From Mycobacterium sp. MFM001 (GTDB lineage: Bacteria > Actinomycetota > Actinomycetes > Mycobacteriales > Mycobacteriaceae): 64,000 nt of DNA. The first letter of the stretch is position 1, and each line of letters starts with the position of its first letter. The stretch lies in the NCBI RefSeq assembly GCF_003402475.1, contig NZ_BFAB01000001.1, positions 310,001-374,000 on the forward strand, in the 5' to 3' direction. A program made the position numbers and the translations under genes. The notes beneath the pieces were generated by a model. It was not told the DNA's origin and searched no databases. It was given only the letters and a program-made list of their open reading frames with translations. Shown piece by piece: positions 38,023 through 46,467 of the stretch.

Positions 38023-38532
38023 TCACGCTCCTGGCCGAAAGTGGTCGCGGATACCGGCCAGCATCGCACGATGCGCATCGACGGCCTTGCGCACAGTCAT
38101 CGCGGCCAACGGTCGGGGAGCCGAGATCCGCAGCCGCTCGGTGATGCGGGTGCCCGCGGCGATCGGGTCGAAGCTCACCCGACCGCTCAGACGCACCCGA
38201 GGGAATTGACGGGCCTCGGTAGTCACGTCGCCGTGTGCCGGCACGTGCAACCGCGCCCAATAGCTCACCCGCAGGTTCAGGGCTCCCAGCGGAATCCGGT
38301 CGACCACGCAATAGGTCTGCTCATACCCGTCGGCAGTTTGATGGCGCGAGAGCGTGCGCACCGAAACAACCAGCGGGTGAACCGCTTTGATGCTGTCCAG
38401 GTCAACATAGAAGTCGCGCACAAGCTCCGCCGCCGCTGGCACCTCTTCGGTGAGCGTCCGTTCAGCGCGAGACAGAAGCCAGGGCTGCCAGTAACCGATT
38501 TCTGCAGCCCTCGGTTCTGTTTCGCGACGCAT
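38023..38532 (-). CDS. SRPBCC-family protein
   Basis: A 169-aa protein with the START/SRPBCC pattern: RTLTEEVPAAAELVRDFYVDLDSIKAVHP at the front (in pieces), VDRIPLGALNLRVSYWARL in the middle and a C-terminal helix MTVRKAVDAHRAMLAGIRDHF. These proteins bind lipids or other hydrophobic ligands; function unknown. A TACACT -10-like hexamer lies 7 nt before the ATG, suggesting a leaderless transcript. Convergent with the MFS gene, with an 8-nt gap. Confidence 0.75.
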   Translation of the reverse strand: MRRETEPRAAEIGYWQPWLLSRAERTLTEEVPAAAELVRDFYVDLDSIKAVHPLVVSVRTLSRHQTADGYEQTYCVVDRIPLGALNLRVSYWARLHVPAHGDVTTEARQFPRVRLSGRVSFDPIAAGTRITERLRISAPRPLAAMTVRKAVDAHRAMLAGIRDHFRPGA

Positions 38533-38673
38533 AAGAATCAGTGTAAAGAAAAGGCTTCCATGCGCCCCCGTCTCATGAGAGCGTGACCAGACGATGAATC
38601 CAAACCCGGACTACGACGCCAGCGACGAGCTGGAATACGGCTTCGCAGCGTTCGCGTGGCTCCTTCGAGGCGT

Positions 38674-39057
38674 CTACCCGCCGCCCTCGTATGCACCGGA
38701 CCTCGGAGCGGCCGACGGCACATAGTTGGCCGCTGAGTTGCGCAGCTGCCAAATCTGAGCCGGGCACAGCAGATTCACCGCGTACGAAACCAGGTAATTG
38801 GCGGCAAACTCGTCGTCAGGGGCCACGTCACGTTTCACGTCGGCCATGACCTGGGGGTAGCCGACGCCATGGCTGACCTTGTCGCAGATTCCGTAGCCGT
38901 AGTCGACGGCGTCGGCCGGCGTCGCAAAACTGTAGTGCCGCCGCACTGTCACGTCATAGACATATTCGACCTCGGGTGCCGGAGCGGCGTGCGCCTGAGG
39001 CGAAAGCGGCAGCGTCGCTGCGACCAACGCTGTGCCGAACCACATACCGAACTTCAT
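38674..39057 (-). CDS. secreted DUF732-family protein
   Basis: A 127-aa exported protein: signal peptide MKFGMWFGTALVAATLPLSP with cleavage near AHAA, then DAVDYGYGICDKVSHGVGYP and LVSYAVNLLCPAQIWQL. The two Cys (around the GICD and LLCP segments) are the conserved DUF732 pair and probably form a disulfide. Function unknown; these proteins are abundant in mycobacterial culture filtrates. It lies 5 nt after the CAP-domain gene and is the last gene of the mce transcript. Confidence 0.78.
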   Translation of the reverse strand: MKFGMWFGTALVAATLPLSPQAHAAPAPEVEYVYDVTVRRHYSFATPADAVDYGYGICDKVSHGVGYPQVMADVKRDVAPDDEFAANYLVSYAVNLLCPAQIWQLRNSAANYVPSAAPRSGAYEGGG

Positions 39058-39062
39058 GACGA

Positions 39063-39536
39063 TCAGACCGGCCTTCCGTACACTGCGACGACGACGCTGC
39101 GGTCGACGCTGTTCTCCGACCACACCCCGATTTGGGTGTTGGCGCAGTTCGACATGATCGCGTAGTAGTCGGGCCGGTAGAACCAATTGTCCATCACGTC
39201 AAGGCCGTTGATCGCCAACGACTGGTTGATCGCGACCGTCTCGGCGACCGTGCCGGTGTAACCTGCGTCCCGCGCGCGGTCTTGCGTCGTCGACCCGTCC
39301 GACCCGAGATCACCGTCAAGGGCAGGGTTGTTGAGCACGTCGAGGGTGTGACGTTGCGCAGCGGACTGCAGCTGCGGATTGATATGCAGGTCGCTCGTGC
39401 AGCCGGCGTGCTTCCTGATCGTGTCGACGTTGACAACGACGCCGTTGTTGAGCCGCGAGTTGTCCGCAGCAGCCGGCGGTACGGCGACCACGCCCGGCGC
39501 GATCAACGCAACGACGACAGCGAACCGGATTCTCAT
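39063..39536 (-). CDS. secreted CAP (SCP/PR-1)-domain protein
   Basis: A 157-aa exported protein. Signal peptide MRIRFAVVVALIAPGVVAV, cleavage near PAAA. The CAP-like body has INPQLQSAAQRHTLDVLNNP (first His), YTGTVAETVA (Glu), VMDNWFYRP and MSNCANTQIGVWSENS, with a Cys pair (Cys46 region and NCAN). CAP proteins bind sterols or lipids in several organisms. It lies 6 nt after the MPT51-like gene and 5 nt before DUF732. Confidence 0.8.
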   Translation of the reverse strand: MRIRFAVVVALIAPGVVAVPPAAADNSRLNNGVVVNVDTIRKHAGCTSDLHINPQLQSAAQRHTLDVLNNPALDGDLGSDGSTTQDRARDAGYTGTVAETVAINQSLAINGLDVMDNWFYRPDYYAIMSNCANTQIGVWSENSVDRSVVVAVYGRPV

Positions 39537-39542
39537 GACGCG

Positions 39543-40427
39543 TTACCGGATGTTCGCCACGAGATCGCCTGACATGGCGCCCAACTGTCGCCCCCACGTC
39601 GACCAGCCGTTGTCTCCGCCGCCACCCAGGTCGAAGTGACCGTTGCGGCCCCCGGCGTCTCGGTAGTGGGAGTAGAAGGTGGCGTTGGTGCCCTGCGCGA
39701 TGTCCGGGTAGCCGATCATCGCCGCCTGGTCACTGGCGGCCCCGCTTCCCGGACTGTAGACCCAGAGCCTCGTGTTGTTGTCCACCAGCAGCTGAATGTT
39801 CTGGTTTGGGGAATGCCACTTCCAGCGCCCGAGTTGCGGTGCGCCCCACATGTTGTCGGTGTCGACGCCGCCGCCCTGCTTCAAGCCGTCGGTGATGGCA
39901 CCGTCCACCCCGGTCCGTTCCGGCGCAAGGAAGCCCGACAGCGACCCGGCGTAGCGGAACCGGTCGGGATGGAAGGCGGCCAGCGCTGCGGCCGCATAGC
40001 CGCCTTGCGCGGCACCGACTACACCGTGGCCCCCGGGGACGAGGCCCTTGTTGGCGGCCAGCCAATCCGGTAGCTCGCGTGATAAAAACGTCTCCCATTG
40101 CCTGCTGCCGTCCTGCTCCCAATCGGTGTACATGCTGTAGGCTCCGCTGGCCGGCGCCGCCACCGAAACCCCCTTGCCGGCAAGCGTGTTCATCGCGTTG
40201 CCGGCAGTCACCCAGTTGCTGACGTCCGGGGCGGCGTTGAACGCGTCGAGCAGATACACCGCGTGTGGTCCGCCGCTCAAGAAGGCGACCGGGATGTCGC
40301 GGCCCATCGCAGCGGAGGGCACCATCAGGGTCTCGTAGTTGGCCGCGTGGGCGACGCCGGCGAATCCGGGCGCCAGCACGAGAGCGCACAGCACCCGGAG
40401 TGCCACCGAGACGCGTCTCACGTTCAT
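39543..40427 (-). CDS. MPT51/FbpD-like non-catalytic Ag85-fold protein
   Basis: A 294-aa secreted protein of the Ag85 fold. The signal peptide ends near VAHA; the body has [50 protein letters not shown] and MWGAPQLGRWKWHSP. The nucleophile elbow reads VVGAAQGGY, so Ser is Ala, and the His site reads GGGDNGWSTW, as in MPT51 (Rv3803c) as I recall. It should bind but not transfer mycolates or host fibronectin. It lies 16 nt after the Mce-associated genes with GGGAGA before the ATG, so it is part of the mce operon rather than the usual fbpA-fbpD locus. Confidence 0.88.
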   Translation of the reverse strand: MNVRRVSVALRVLCALVLAPGFAGVAHAANYETLMVPSAAMGRDIPVAFLSGGPHAVYLLDAFNAAPDVSNWVTAGNAMNTLAGKGVSVAAPASGAYSMYTDWEQDGSRQWETFLSRELPDWLAANKGLVPGGHGVVGAAQGGYAAAALAAFHPDRFRYAGSLSGFLAPERTGVDGAITDGLKQGGGVDTDNMWGAPQLGRWKWHSPNQNIQLLVDNNTRLWVYSPGSGAASDQAAMIGYPDIAQGTNATFYSHYRDAGGRNGHFDLGGGGDNGWSTWGRQLGAMSGDLVANIR

Positions 40428-40443
40428 CTCACTTCTCCCTTGC

Positions 40444-40932
40444 TCACACCGGATCGAACTGCGAGATGAGCCATCGATCGTGGACTTTGTCCAGAGCTAT
40501 CCGCACACTGGAGGTCGTCTGGGTGGGCGCATCGTTGCCGATCGTGGTGGTCTGATTGATGAAAACTAAGACCACAGCGTGGTTTTGGGCCGCAGACACC
40601 GAAGCCGCGGCCGGCACTGTGGCGACAGCCGAAATGTGCTGCTGCTTGGCGCCGGGCGTAACGACGTCATTGATCAGCTGTGCGTACTGTTGACGGAATC
40701 CGCCCGTCAGCCGGTCGGCCGCTCCCGCAAGATCGTGTTCGACGGTGTCCGCACGGTAGGACAGGATCGCGATGGTGCTGTCCGTGGCGGCTTTTACCGA
40801 CTGCTCGGCCGCTGCCTGTGATTCGCGCGCCGAGCCGTCGAGCCACTTCAGATAGCCGTCTCCCAGCGCGAGGAGCAACGCCAGGCCGGGCAGCACCCCG
40901 TAGGCCGCCAGGCGAGTGGTCTGGCCGCTCAT
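40444..40932 (-). CDS. Mce-associated membrane protein
   Basis: A 162-aa protein: one N-terminal membrane helix (LAAYGVLPGLALLLALGDG), a helical stretch, then a beta-rich domain (HAVVLVFINQTTTIG, WLISQFDPV) of the NTF2-like type seen in Mce-associated proteins. These stabilise Mce lipid-import complexes. Its ATG overlaps the stop of the previous gene (ATGA), showing coupling. Confidence 0.82.
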   Translation of the reverse strand: MSGQTTRLAAYGVLPGLALLLALGDGYLKWLDGSARESQAAAEQSVKAATDSTIAILSYRADTVEHDLAGAADRLTGGFRQQYAQLINDVVTPGAKQQHISAVATVPAAASVSAAQNHAVVLVFINQTTTIGNDAPTQTTSSVRIALDKVHDRWLISQFDPV

Positions 40933-41477
40933 GGCACGAACTCCACATTGGAGACCTTGGCGCCGTCACCCGTTTGCTCGACACTGACCCGCAGCCGCCA
41001 TCTGCGCGGTTCTTGTTCCGGCGCAGCGGCAGTCGAGGTCTTCACCGACACCGCAACCAGCACCTGCGCCTGGTCATCGGCTTCGGATAACAGTCCAGCC
41101 TCGGAGACGGTACCCTCCGATTTCGACTGCACATTTTTGACCACGTCGATGAACGGCTGCGATCTCTTCTGGAAGTCATCCCGGAAGGTGCCGGTCGCCG
41201 ATTCCAGGATCCGCCGGATGTCCGCGTCGACGTTGGCGTAGTCGATCGTGGTGAGGTTGACCGCAGCCTGCCGAGCGACCTGCACGTAAAGGCTGCGGTG
41301 CCCTCGCGACTCGCGGTCCTGGTACGTGCGGTACCCCAGCCAGCCGCCCACCCCGGCCAAGGCCGTGACGATGACAAGACCCACCGTGGTCACCGCGCGG
41401 ATGCCCGAAAGATCCGGCAGCGCAGGGCGCTCCGCTGGTTCGGTTATCTGCTCGGCGGTAGCAACATGCTCTGCCAT
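40929..41477 (-). CDS. Mce-associated membrane protein
   Basis: A 182-aa protein with a 28-residue cytosolic start, a membrane helix (AVTTVGLVIVTALAGVGGW) and a periplasmic part with VDADIRRILESATGTFRDDF, the conserved Mas helix, and QVLVAVSVKTSTAAAPEQEP. Its start lies inside the end of mceF (34-nt overlap). It pairs with the next Mas protein. Confidence 0.83.
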   Translation of the reverse strand: MAEHVATAEQITEPAERPALPDLSGIRAVTTVGLVIVTALAGVGGWLGYRTYQDRESRGHRSLYVQVARQAAVNLTTIDYANVDADIRRILESATGTFRDDFQKRSQPFIDVVKNVQSKSEGTVSEAGLLSEADDQAQVLVAVSVKTSTAAAPEQEPRRWRLRVSVEQTGDGAKVSNVEFVP

Positions 41478-42850
41478 GTCTTACCTTTCGTGCTGTCGGC
41501 CAGGTCGGACTGGGTGGAGGGCCGCCCGTCCGGACCCACGTAGCGCCCGGTCGCCGGGTCGTAGGGGACAACTGCGGCCGGCGGGTACTGCGGCACGCCC
41601 TGGCCGCTGAGCGTCGCATTGGGATCGCCCTTCCAGTTGAGGCCATCGTTGAGCGGGACGTATTCCTCGTCGCTTTCACACAGCTCGACTGTCGGGGCGC
41701 GCTTGCCGGGCTTGCCTTCGCACGGGATGTTGCGCACGCCACGGACATTCATGTCGGAGTCCTGCGGGATACGGCAATACAACTCGCCGGCGGGCCGATC
41801 GGGGTAGTCCTGCATCGACGGCACGCGCTGCTGCTGGACCGGCAGGAAACCGGTGTTGCACGGTGGCGGCAGGTTGAGGTTCAGGTTGAAGTCGAGATAG
41901 ACGCCTTTGTAATCCTGCTTGCTGTCGGAGTCCGGCAACGCGATCGCCGACATCACCGCGGTTCCCTGCGGGAAGAGCACCAGTAGCTGCTCGAGATCGT
42001 TACGGTAGGTCACCGCGATGTCACCGAGGCTCACCAGGTTGGCCAGCAGCACCGGCAGCGCGGGAGCGAGCCGATCGAACATCGCCGTGCCTTCGCGCAG
42101 CGCCGGACCCCCGACGTGCAGTAGGTCCGCGAAGGCTGCATCCTGCGCTTTGAGCTGACCGGTGATCGAGTTCATCCGTTGCGCCCAGGTCGCGATCGAA
42201 TCCGACGTCCGCACTTGGGAATCGAGCACCGGCGGGGACTGGTCGATCAACGAGGCGAGCGGTGCAGTGGTCTTGGCACCGTCGATCGCCAGTGCCGTCG
42301 ATCCGTCCACGAGGCGCGACAGTTCCGGCCCCAGACCCGCGACGGCCTTGGCGCTCTCGTCGACAACCGTGTGCAGATTGTCTTGCGGGATCGCCTGCAG
42401 CGCCCTGTTGGTCGCGTCGAGCAGGAAACCGATGTCGACGGGAACCTGCACCTTGCCGGCCGGGATCACATCGCCGTCGCGCAGTTTGGCGCCCGCGCCG
42501 TCGTGCGGTGTCAGCTCGAGGAACTGCTCGCCGACGGCCGAGCGGCTGTGTACGGCGGCGGTCGCGTTGGCCGGAATCGCGATACCCGAGTCCAGCGTCA
42601 AAACAGCGCGAACGCCGTTGCGAGTCACGTCGATCGACTTGACGCTGCCGACTTCGCTGCCGCGGTAGTTCACCACCGACGTCGGGTACAGACCGCCGGA
42701 CGCGGGCAGCTCGACCGTCACCGTGTATCGGCCGATCCCCAGCAGCGCCGGCACTTTCACGAAGCCGAACGCCATCACGCCGACAGCGACGAGGGTGACC
42801 GCCGCGAGAATCGCCAACTGCGTCCAGATCCGGCGAGACAACCGCAGCAC
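41444..42850 (-). CDS. mceF: MCE-family protein MceF
   Basis: A 468-aa MCE protein: N-terminal helix LAILAAVTLVAVGVMAFGFV, MCE domain (YTVTVELPASGGLYPTSVVN), a long helical region, then a tail rich in Pro and charged residues ending TWQSMLLPPSR. With the other five it forms the hexameric periplasmic tunnel of a lipid importer. I set the start at GTG 42850, 1 nt after the mceE stop; the longer frame begins with TTG and lacks similarity. The Cys-rich PCNTGF and YCRIPQ segments are usual for MceF. Confidence 0.9.
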   Translation of the reverse strand: MLRLSRRIWTQLAILAAVTLVAVGVMAFGFVKVPALLGIGRYTVTVELPASGGLYPTSVVNYRGSEVGSVKSIDVTRNGVRAVLTLDSGIAIPANATAAVHSRSAVGEQFLELTPHDGAGAKLRDGDVIPAGKVQVPVDIGFLLDATNRALQAIPQDNLHTVVDESAKAVAGLGPELSRLVDGSTALAIDGAKTTAPLASLIDQSPPVLDSQVRTSDSIATWAQRMNSITGQLKAQDAAFADLLHVGGPALREGTAMFDRLAPALPVLLANLVSLGDIAVTYRNDLEQLLVLFPQGTAVMSAIALPDSDSKQDYKGVYLDFNLNLNLPPPCNTGFLPVQQQRVPSMQDYPDRPAGELYCRIPQDSDMNVRGVRNIPCEGKPGKRAPTVELCESDEEYVPLNDGLNWKGDPNATLSGQGVPQYPPAAVVPYDPATGRYVGPDGRPSTQSDLADSTKGKTWQSMLLPPSR

Positions 42851-42851
42851 G

Positions 42852-43973
42852 CTAGTACCCGCCGAAGTGGTAGGGCACAATCAACGGATTGGCCGCGGTG
42901 TACGGGCTCGGCATCTGGCCGATCGTGCGGCCCCACTGCAGTTCGAGTTCGGTGAGGTTGCCTTCCCACCTCGTCCCGGTGAAGAAGCCGCTGTCGATTC
43001 GGCTCAAGGTCAGATCGATGACCAGCGTGATGTTGGCGAAGTCGCCGCGAAACCAGTTGGCCACGTTGCTTTTCACCCACGGGTACGTCGACAGGAAGTC
43101 CAGGCCCTTGGTCAGGGCGGGCCCGGCGTTGGCCAGTTCCCGCAACGCCGGCGCGACGTTGCGCAGGTTGTTTGCCAGCGATTCCTTGGTTTGGCCGATT
43201 GTCGAGGCGGCGACGGCGCTGAACTTGCCCACCGCATCGATGGCGTCGGCCAACTTGTTTCGCGAATCCGACAGCACGGCCAGCGCCTGCGGGATCGTGG
43301 TGAGCGCCTTGTCGACGGTCTTGTCTTTCGCGGCGACCTGTCCGGCCAACGAGTTGAGACTCTCGGTGGCCGCGATGATGTCGTCGGTCTGGGCATGCAA
43401 CTCCCCGATGAAGGTGTCCAGCTGGTTGAGCAGGCTGCGCATGTCGCTTTCCCGGCCCGCCAACGCCGTGGCAAACGCCTGGTTGATTTCCTGCAGATGC
43501 CCCAGCCCGCCGCCGTTGAGCAGAATCGACACCGACGCAAGTGTCTGCTCGGTGGTCGGGTAGGTGGCGGCTCTGGCGAGCGGAATCACCGAGCCGTTCT
43601 TGAGTTCGCCCTGCGGTTGCTCGTCGGTCGGCGGGGCCAATTCGATGTGCATGGACCCCAGCAGGCTGGTCTGCCCGACCTTGGCGGTGCTGTTGGCTGG
43701 CAGATGGACATCGCCGTTGATACGCATGGTCACCAGCGCATGCCAGTCCTGTACCTCGATCTTGGTGACGTTGCCGACGTTGACGTCGGCGACACGGACC
43801 CGGGTGTTCGGCTGGATGACAACGACATCGGGCAATTGCGCCTGGATGACGTAGGAGCCCTTGCCGGTGCCTTCGGTTCCGGGCAGCCGCAGTGAATTGA
43901 GGCCTCGCCACTGGCAGCCGGTTGACGCCGACAGGCACGAAACGAGAAGCGCCGCAGCCACTATGCGTCTCAT
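42852..43973 (-). CDS. mceE: MCE-family lipoprotein MceE
   Basis: A 373-aa lipoprotein. The signal MRRIVAAALLVSCLSASTGC has a lipobox with the acylated Cys at residue 20. The MCE domain follows (YVIQAQLPDVVVIQPNTRVR, SLLGSMHIELAPP), then the helical needle region and a C-terminus ending PLIVPYHFGGY. Lipidation anchors this subunit in the outer leaflet. The ATG overlaps the mceD stop (ATGA). Confidence 0.92.
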   Translation of the reverse strand: MRRIVAAALLVSCLSASTGCQWRGLNSLRLPGTEGTGKGSYVIQAQLPDVVVIQPNTRVRVADVNVGNVTKIEVQDWHALVTMRINGDVHLPANSTAKVGQTSLLGSMHIELAPPTDEQPQGELKNGSVIPLARAATYPTTEQTLASVSILLNGGGLGHLQEINQAFATALAGRESDMRSLLNQLDTFIGELHAQTDDIIAATESLNSLAGQVAAKDKTVDKALTTIPQALAVLSDSRNKLADAIDAVGKFSAVAASTIGQTKESLANNLRNVAPALRELANAGPALTKGLDFLSTYPWVKSNVANWFRGDFANITLVIDLTLSRIDSGFFTGTRWEGNLTELELQWGRTIGQMPSPYTAANPLIVPYHFGGY

Positions 43974-45232
43974 GGCGAGCCGTCCGGTGGCGCGGGCGGG
44001 GGCAGCATCAGCCCCGCAAGTCCTTGGCTGGGGTCGACGGACTGAGCGGCGTGCGGGTTGAGCCAGTCTTCGCTGTAGGTGATCTCGTTCGGGCGTGCCG
44101 ATGCGCCCACGAATGGGTTGAGGCCGACCGGCGGGAAGTTGTACTGGCGGTTCTTGATGATCGGAGCCAGGTACTGCACACACAGCTTTGCCGATTGCTT
44201 TGCGCCGATTCGGGCCGCGGACTCGATAGCGCCGCAGAGGAATTGGACGGTATCAGCGAAGTTGACCGGGGCCAGAATGCCCGTGACTGCGCTCTGCGCG
44301 GGCTGGTAGATGTTCATGAAGTTCTGGAACACCGTCGGCGCGATATGCAGGGTCTGCTTGATGTCACCTCGGCTGTCGTTCATCGCGGTGGTGATCGCGT
44401 TGAGGTGGTCGAAGGTGGTGCCGAGCGCTTCCCGGTTCTCGGCGACGAAGCCACGCAGGTCGTTCACCGCGTCGTCCACGCCCTTCATCGCCTGGGCCCA
44501 CTCGTTGGGGGTATCGGACAACACGGTCGTGATGTCGGCGAGGTTGTTGTTGAACGCGGCCAGCAGATCGCTGCTCGACGACAGCGCGGATACCAGCAAC
44601 TGCAGGTTGCGTACCGTGCTGAAGATGTCGGTGCTGTGGTCGCCGAGCGCCGAAACCGCCTGGGAGAGCTTGATGACCGTGTCGCGTGCGGTGTCGCCCT
44701 CGCCGCGCAGGTTGGCCGCTGTGGTGTCGATGAATTTGCCCAGCGCGCTGGGTCCGCCGGGAGTGGTGGGCTGCAAGGAGTCGGTCAGCTTCTCCAGTTG
44801 CTTGCGCAGGTCGTCCCACTCGACGGGAACCGCGGTGCGCTCTTGCGGAATGGTCGCGCCGTCGGCGAGCTTCGGGCCGCCGGAGTAGGCGGGGACGAGT
44901 TGGATTGCGCGCGCGGTAACCAACGACGGCGATAGGATCGCCGCCCGGGCATCGCCGGGAACCGGGTAGTGCGCGTCGACCGTGAAGGTGACCTTGGCCG
45001 CGTCGGGCTGGGGGTCGATGTGCTCCACCGTTCCGACGGCGACCCCGAGAATCCGGACTTCGTCGCCGGTGTAGAGGCCGTTGGTGTTGGCGAAGTAGGC
45101 GACATAGGTGTTTCTGCTGATGTGCTTCCACCATGGGGTGGCGACGGTGGTGATCCCGATCCCGAGGGTCAGCACCAAGCTGAGCGCCGTCGCAATCCGC
45201 ACGGCGCGTGGATGTTTCGCGAGCACGGTCAC
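43970..45232 (-). CDS. mceD: MCE-family protein MceD
   Basis: A 420-aa MCE protein: N-terminal helix (ALSLVLTLGIGITTVATPWW), MCE domain (YVAYFANTNGLYTGDEVRIL, with VAVGTVEHIDPQPD), helical region (LGDHSTDIFSTVRNLQLLVS) and a Pro-rich end. Four-nt overlaps with mceC and mceE show coupled translation. Confidence 0.92.
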   Translation of the reverse strand: MTVLAKHPRAVRIATALSLVLTLGIGITTVATPWWKHISRNTYVAYFANTNGLYTGDEVRILGVAVGTVEHIDPQPDAAKVTFTVDAHYPVPGDARAAILSPSLVTARAIQLVPAYSGGPKLADGATIPQERTAVPVEWDDLRKQLEKLTDSLQPTTPGGPSALGKFIDTTAANLRGEGDTARDTVIKLSQAVSALGDHSTDIFSTVRNLQLLVSALSSSSDLLAAFNNNLADITTVLSDTPNEWAQAMKGVDDAVNDLRGFVAENREALGTTFDHLNAITTAMNDSRGDIKQTLHIAPTVFQNFMNIYQPAQSAVTGILAPVNFADTVQFLCGAIESAARIGAKQSAKLCVQYLAPIIKNRQYNFPPVGLNPFVGASARPNEITYSEDWLNPHAAQSVDPSQGLAGLMLPPPAPPDGSP

Positions 45233-46467
45233 TGCCCTCCGCTCGCCGGCGGACCCGGCGGCGGCCCACCGGGCGGGGGCGCGGGTGCCGGTTCCCGGTA
45301 GGGGTAGCGAGGATCGCCCGGATTGCCCGTGATTGCGTCGGGCAGCGTCCGGTTGGGCTCGCCGCCTTGTCCGGTCCGCGGATAGGGCAACGGCAGCGGC
45401 GGTGTGCCGGGCTGCCCGGTGGGCGGGTCGACCAGTTGGGACGGCAGTAGCACGTTGGGGTCAAGTCCCAGATCGGAGAACGCGGCGTCGACGAACGGCT
45501 GGGCGAACTGGCCGGGCACCAGGTTGACCAATGAGGCTTTGAAGAACGGGCCGGACCCCAGCACCTCCCCGAACGACATCGCGTATCGGCGAAGTAGATA
45601 CAACGTGCGCTGGAGTTCCTGCTTGCGGTTGTCCAGGATTCCCAGCACGCCGTTGAGCTTGTCGAGGGCCGGCTTGAGTTGCTTGCGGTTGTCGGCGACC
45701 AGACCGGAGATCTGCCGGGACGCGGCGGTCAGGTTGGTTATCAACGCGTCGACCGAATTACGTTGCGAAAGTAGCTCGGCCAGTAGTGCATTGGCGTTGG
45801 CGACGAGGCCGGCGATCTGGTCGCTGCGCTTGCCCAGCACCGCGGTGACTTTGTTCGCATCGCCGAGCAGGTTGCGTAGCTGCGCATCGCGGGTGTCGAG
45901 GGTGTCGGAGAATCGCGCCACCCCCTCCAGCGCGACCTTCAGGTCGGGTGGGGTGTCCTTGAACGTGTCGGCCAGAGTGGTGAGCGCCGAGGACAGCTTC
46001 GTGGTGTCCAAAGCGCTGATGGTGCTTGTCAGATCGCCCAGCGCCGTGGGCAGGTCGTAGGGAGAGTGGGTTCGCTCGATCGGGATGACACCGGTGAGCT
46101 TGCCGTCCCCGCGAGGGGTCAGTTCGAGCATCTTGGTGCCGAGCACGGTCTCGGTTTTGATTGCCGCCTCGGTCCGCTCTCCCAGCGCGACACCCCTGCT
46201 GACCGAAAAGGTCACCAGTACCTTCGCCCCATCCAAGGTGACGCCGGAAACCTTGCCGACCGACAGGCCCGACACCCGAACGTCGCTGCCGGTCTTGATC
46301 CCGCCGGCCTCGGAGAAGTAGGCGGAGTAGTCGGTGCTGCCGTTGACGAACGGAATCCTGTTGTAGGAAAAGACCGCAACTACCAGCGCGACCACGGCGA
46401 GTATCCCGACCACACCCACGGTGATCCGGTTGCGTTCGGCAAGCGGTTTGACATGGAGGCGCTTCAT
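45229..46467 (-). CDS. mceC: MCE-family protein MceC
   Basis: A 412-aa MCE protein: helix TVGVVGILAVVALVVAVFSY, MCE domain (YSAYFSEAGGIKTGSDVRVS), long coiled region and a strongly Pro/Gly-rich C-terminal 80 residues (PPPGGPPPGPPASGGQ). I set the start at ATG 46467 because it overlaps the mceB stop by 4 nt, like the other genes; GTG 46479 is possible. Confidence 0.9.
   Translation of the reverse strand: MKRLHVKPLAERNRITVGVVGILAVVALVVAVFSYNRIPFVNGSTDYSAYFSEAGGIKTGSDVRVSGLSVGKVSGVTLDGAKVLVTFSVSRGVALGERTEAAIKTETVLGTKMLELTPRGDGKLTGVIPIERTHSPYDLPTALGDLTSTISALDTTKLSSALTTLADTFKDTPPDLKVALEGVARFSDTLDTRDAQLRNLLGDANKVTAVLGKRSDQIAGLVANANALLAELLSQRNSVDALITNLTAASRQISGLVADNRKQLKPALDKLNGVLGILDNRKQELQRTLYLLRRYAMSFGEVLGSGPFFKASLVNLVPGQFAQPFVDAAFSDLGLDPNVLLPSQLVDPPTGQPGTPPLPLPYPRTGQGGEPNRTLPDAITGNPGDPRYPYREPAPAPPPGGPPPGPPASGGQ

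Noticed and set aside
38594..38725. 43-codon plus-strand ORF starting MNPNPDYDASDELEYGF
   Set aside because: No ribosome-binding site, and its last 52 nt lie antisense to the DUF732 gene. It looks somewhat protein-like, so it should be checked for conservation, but I cannot support it.
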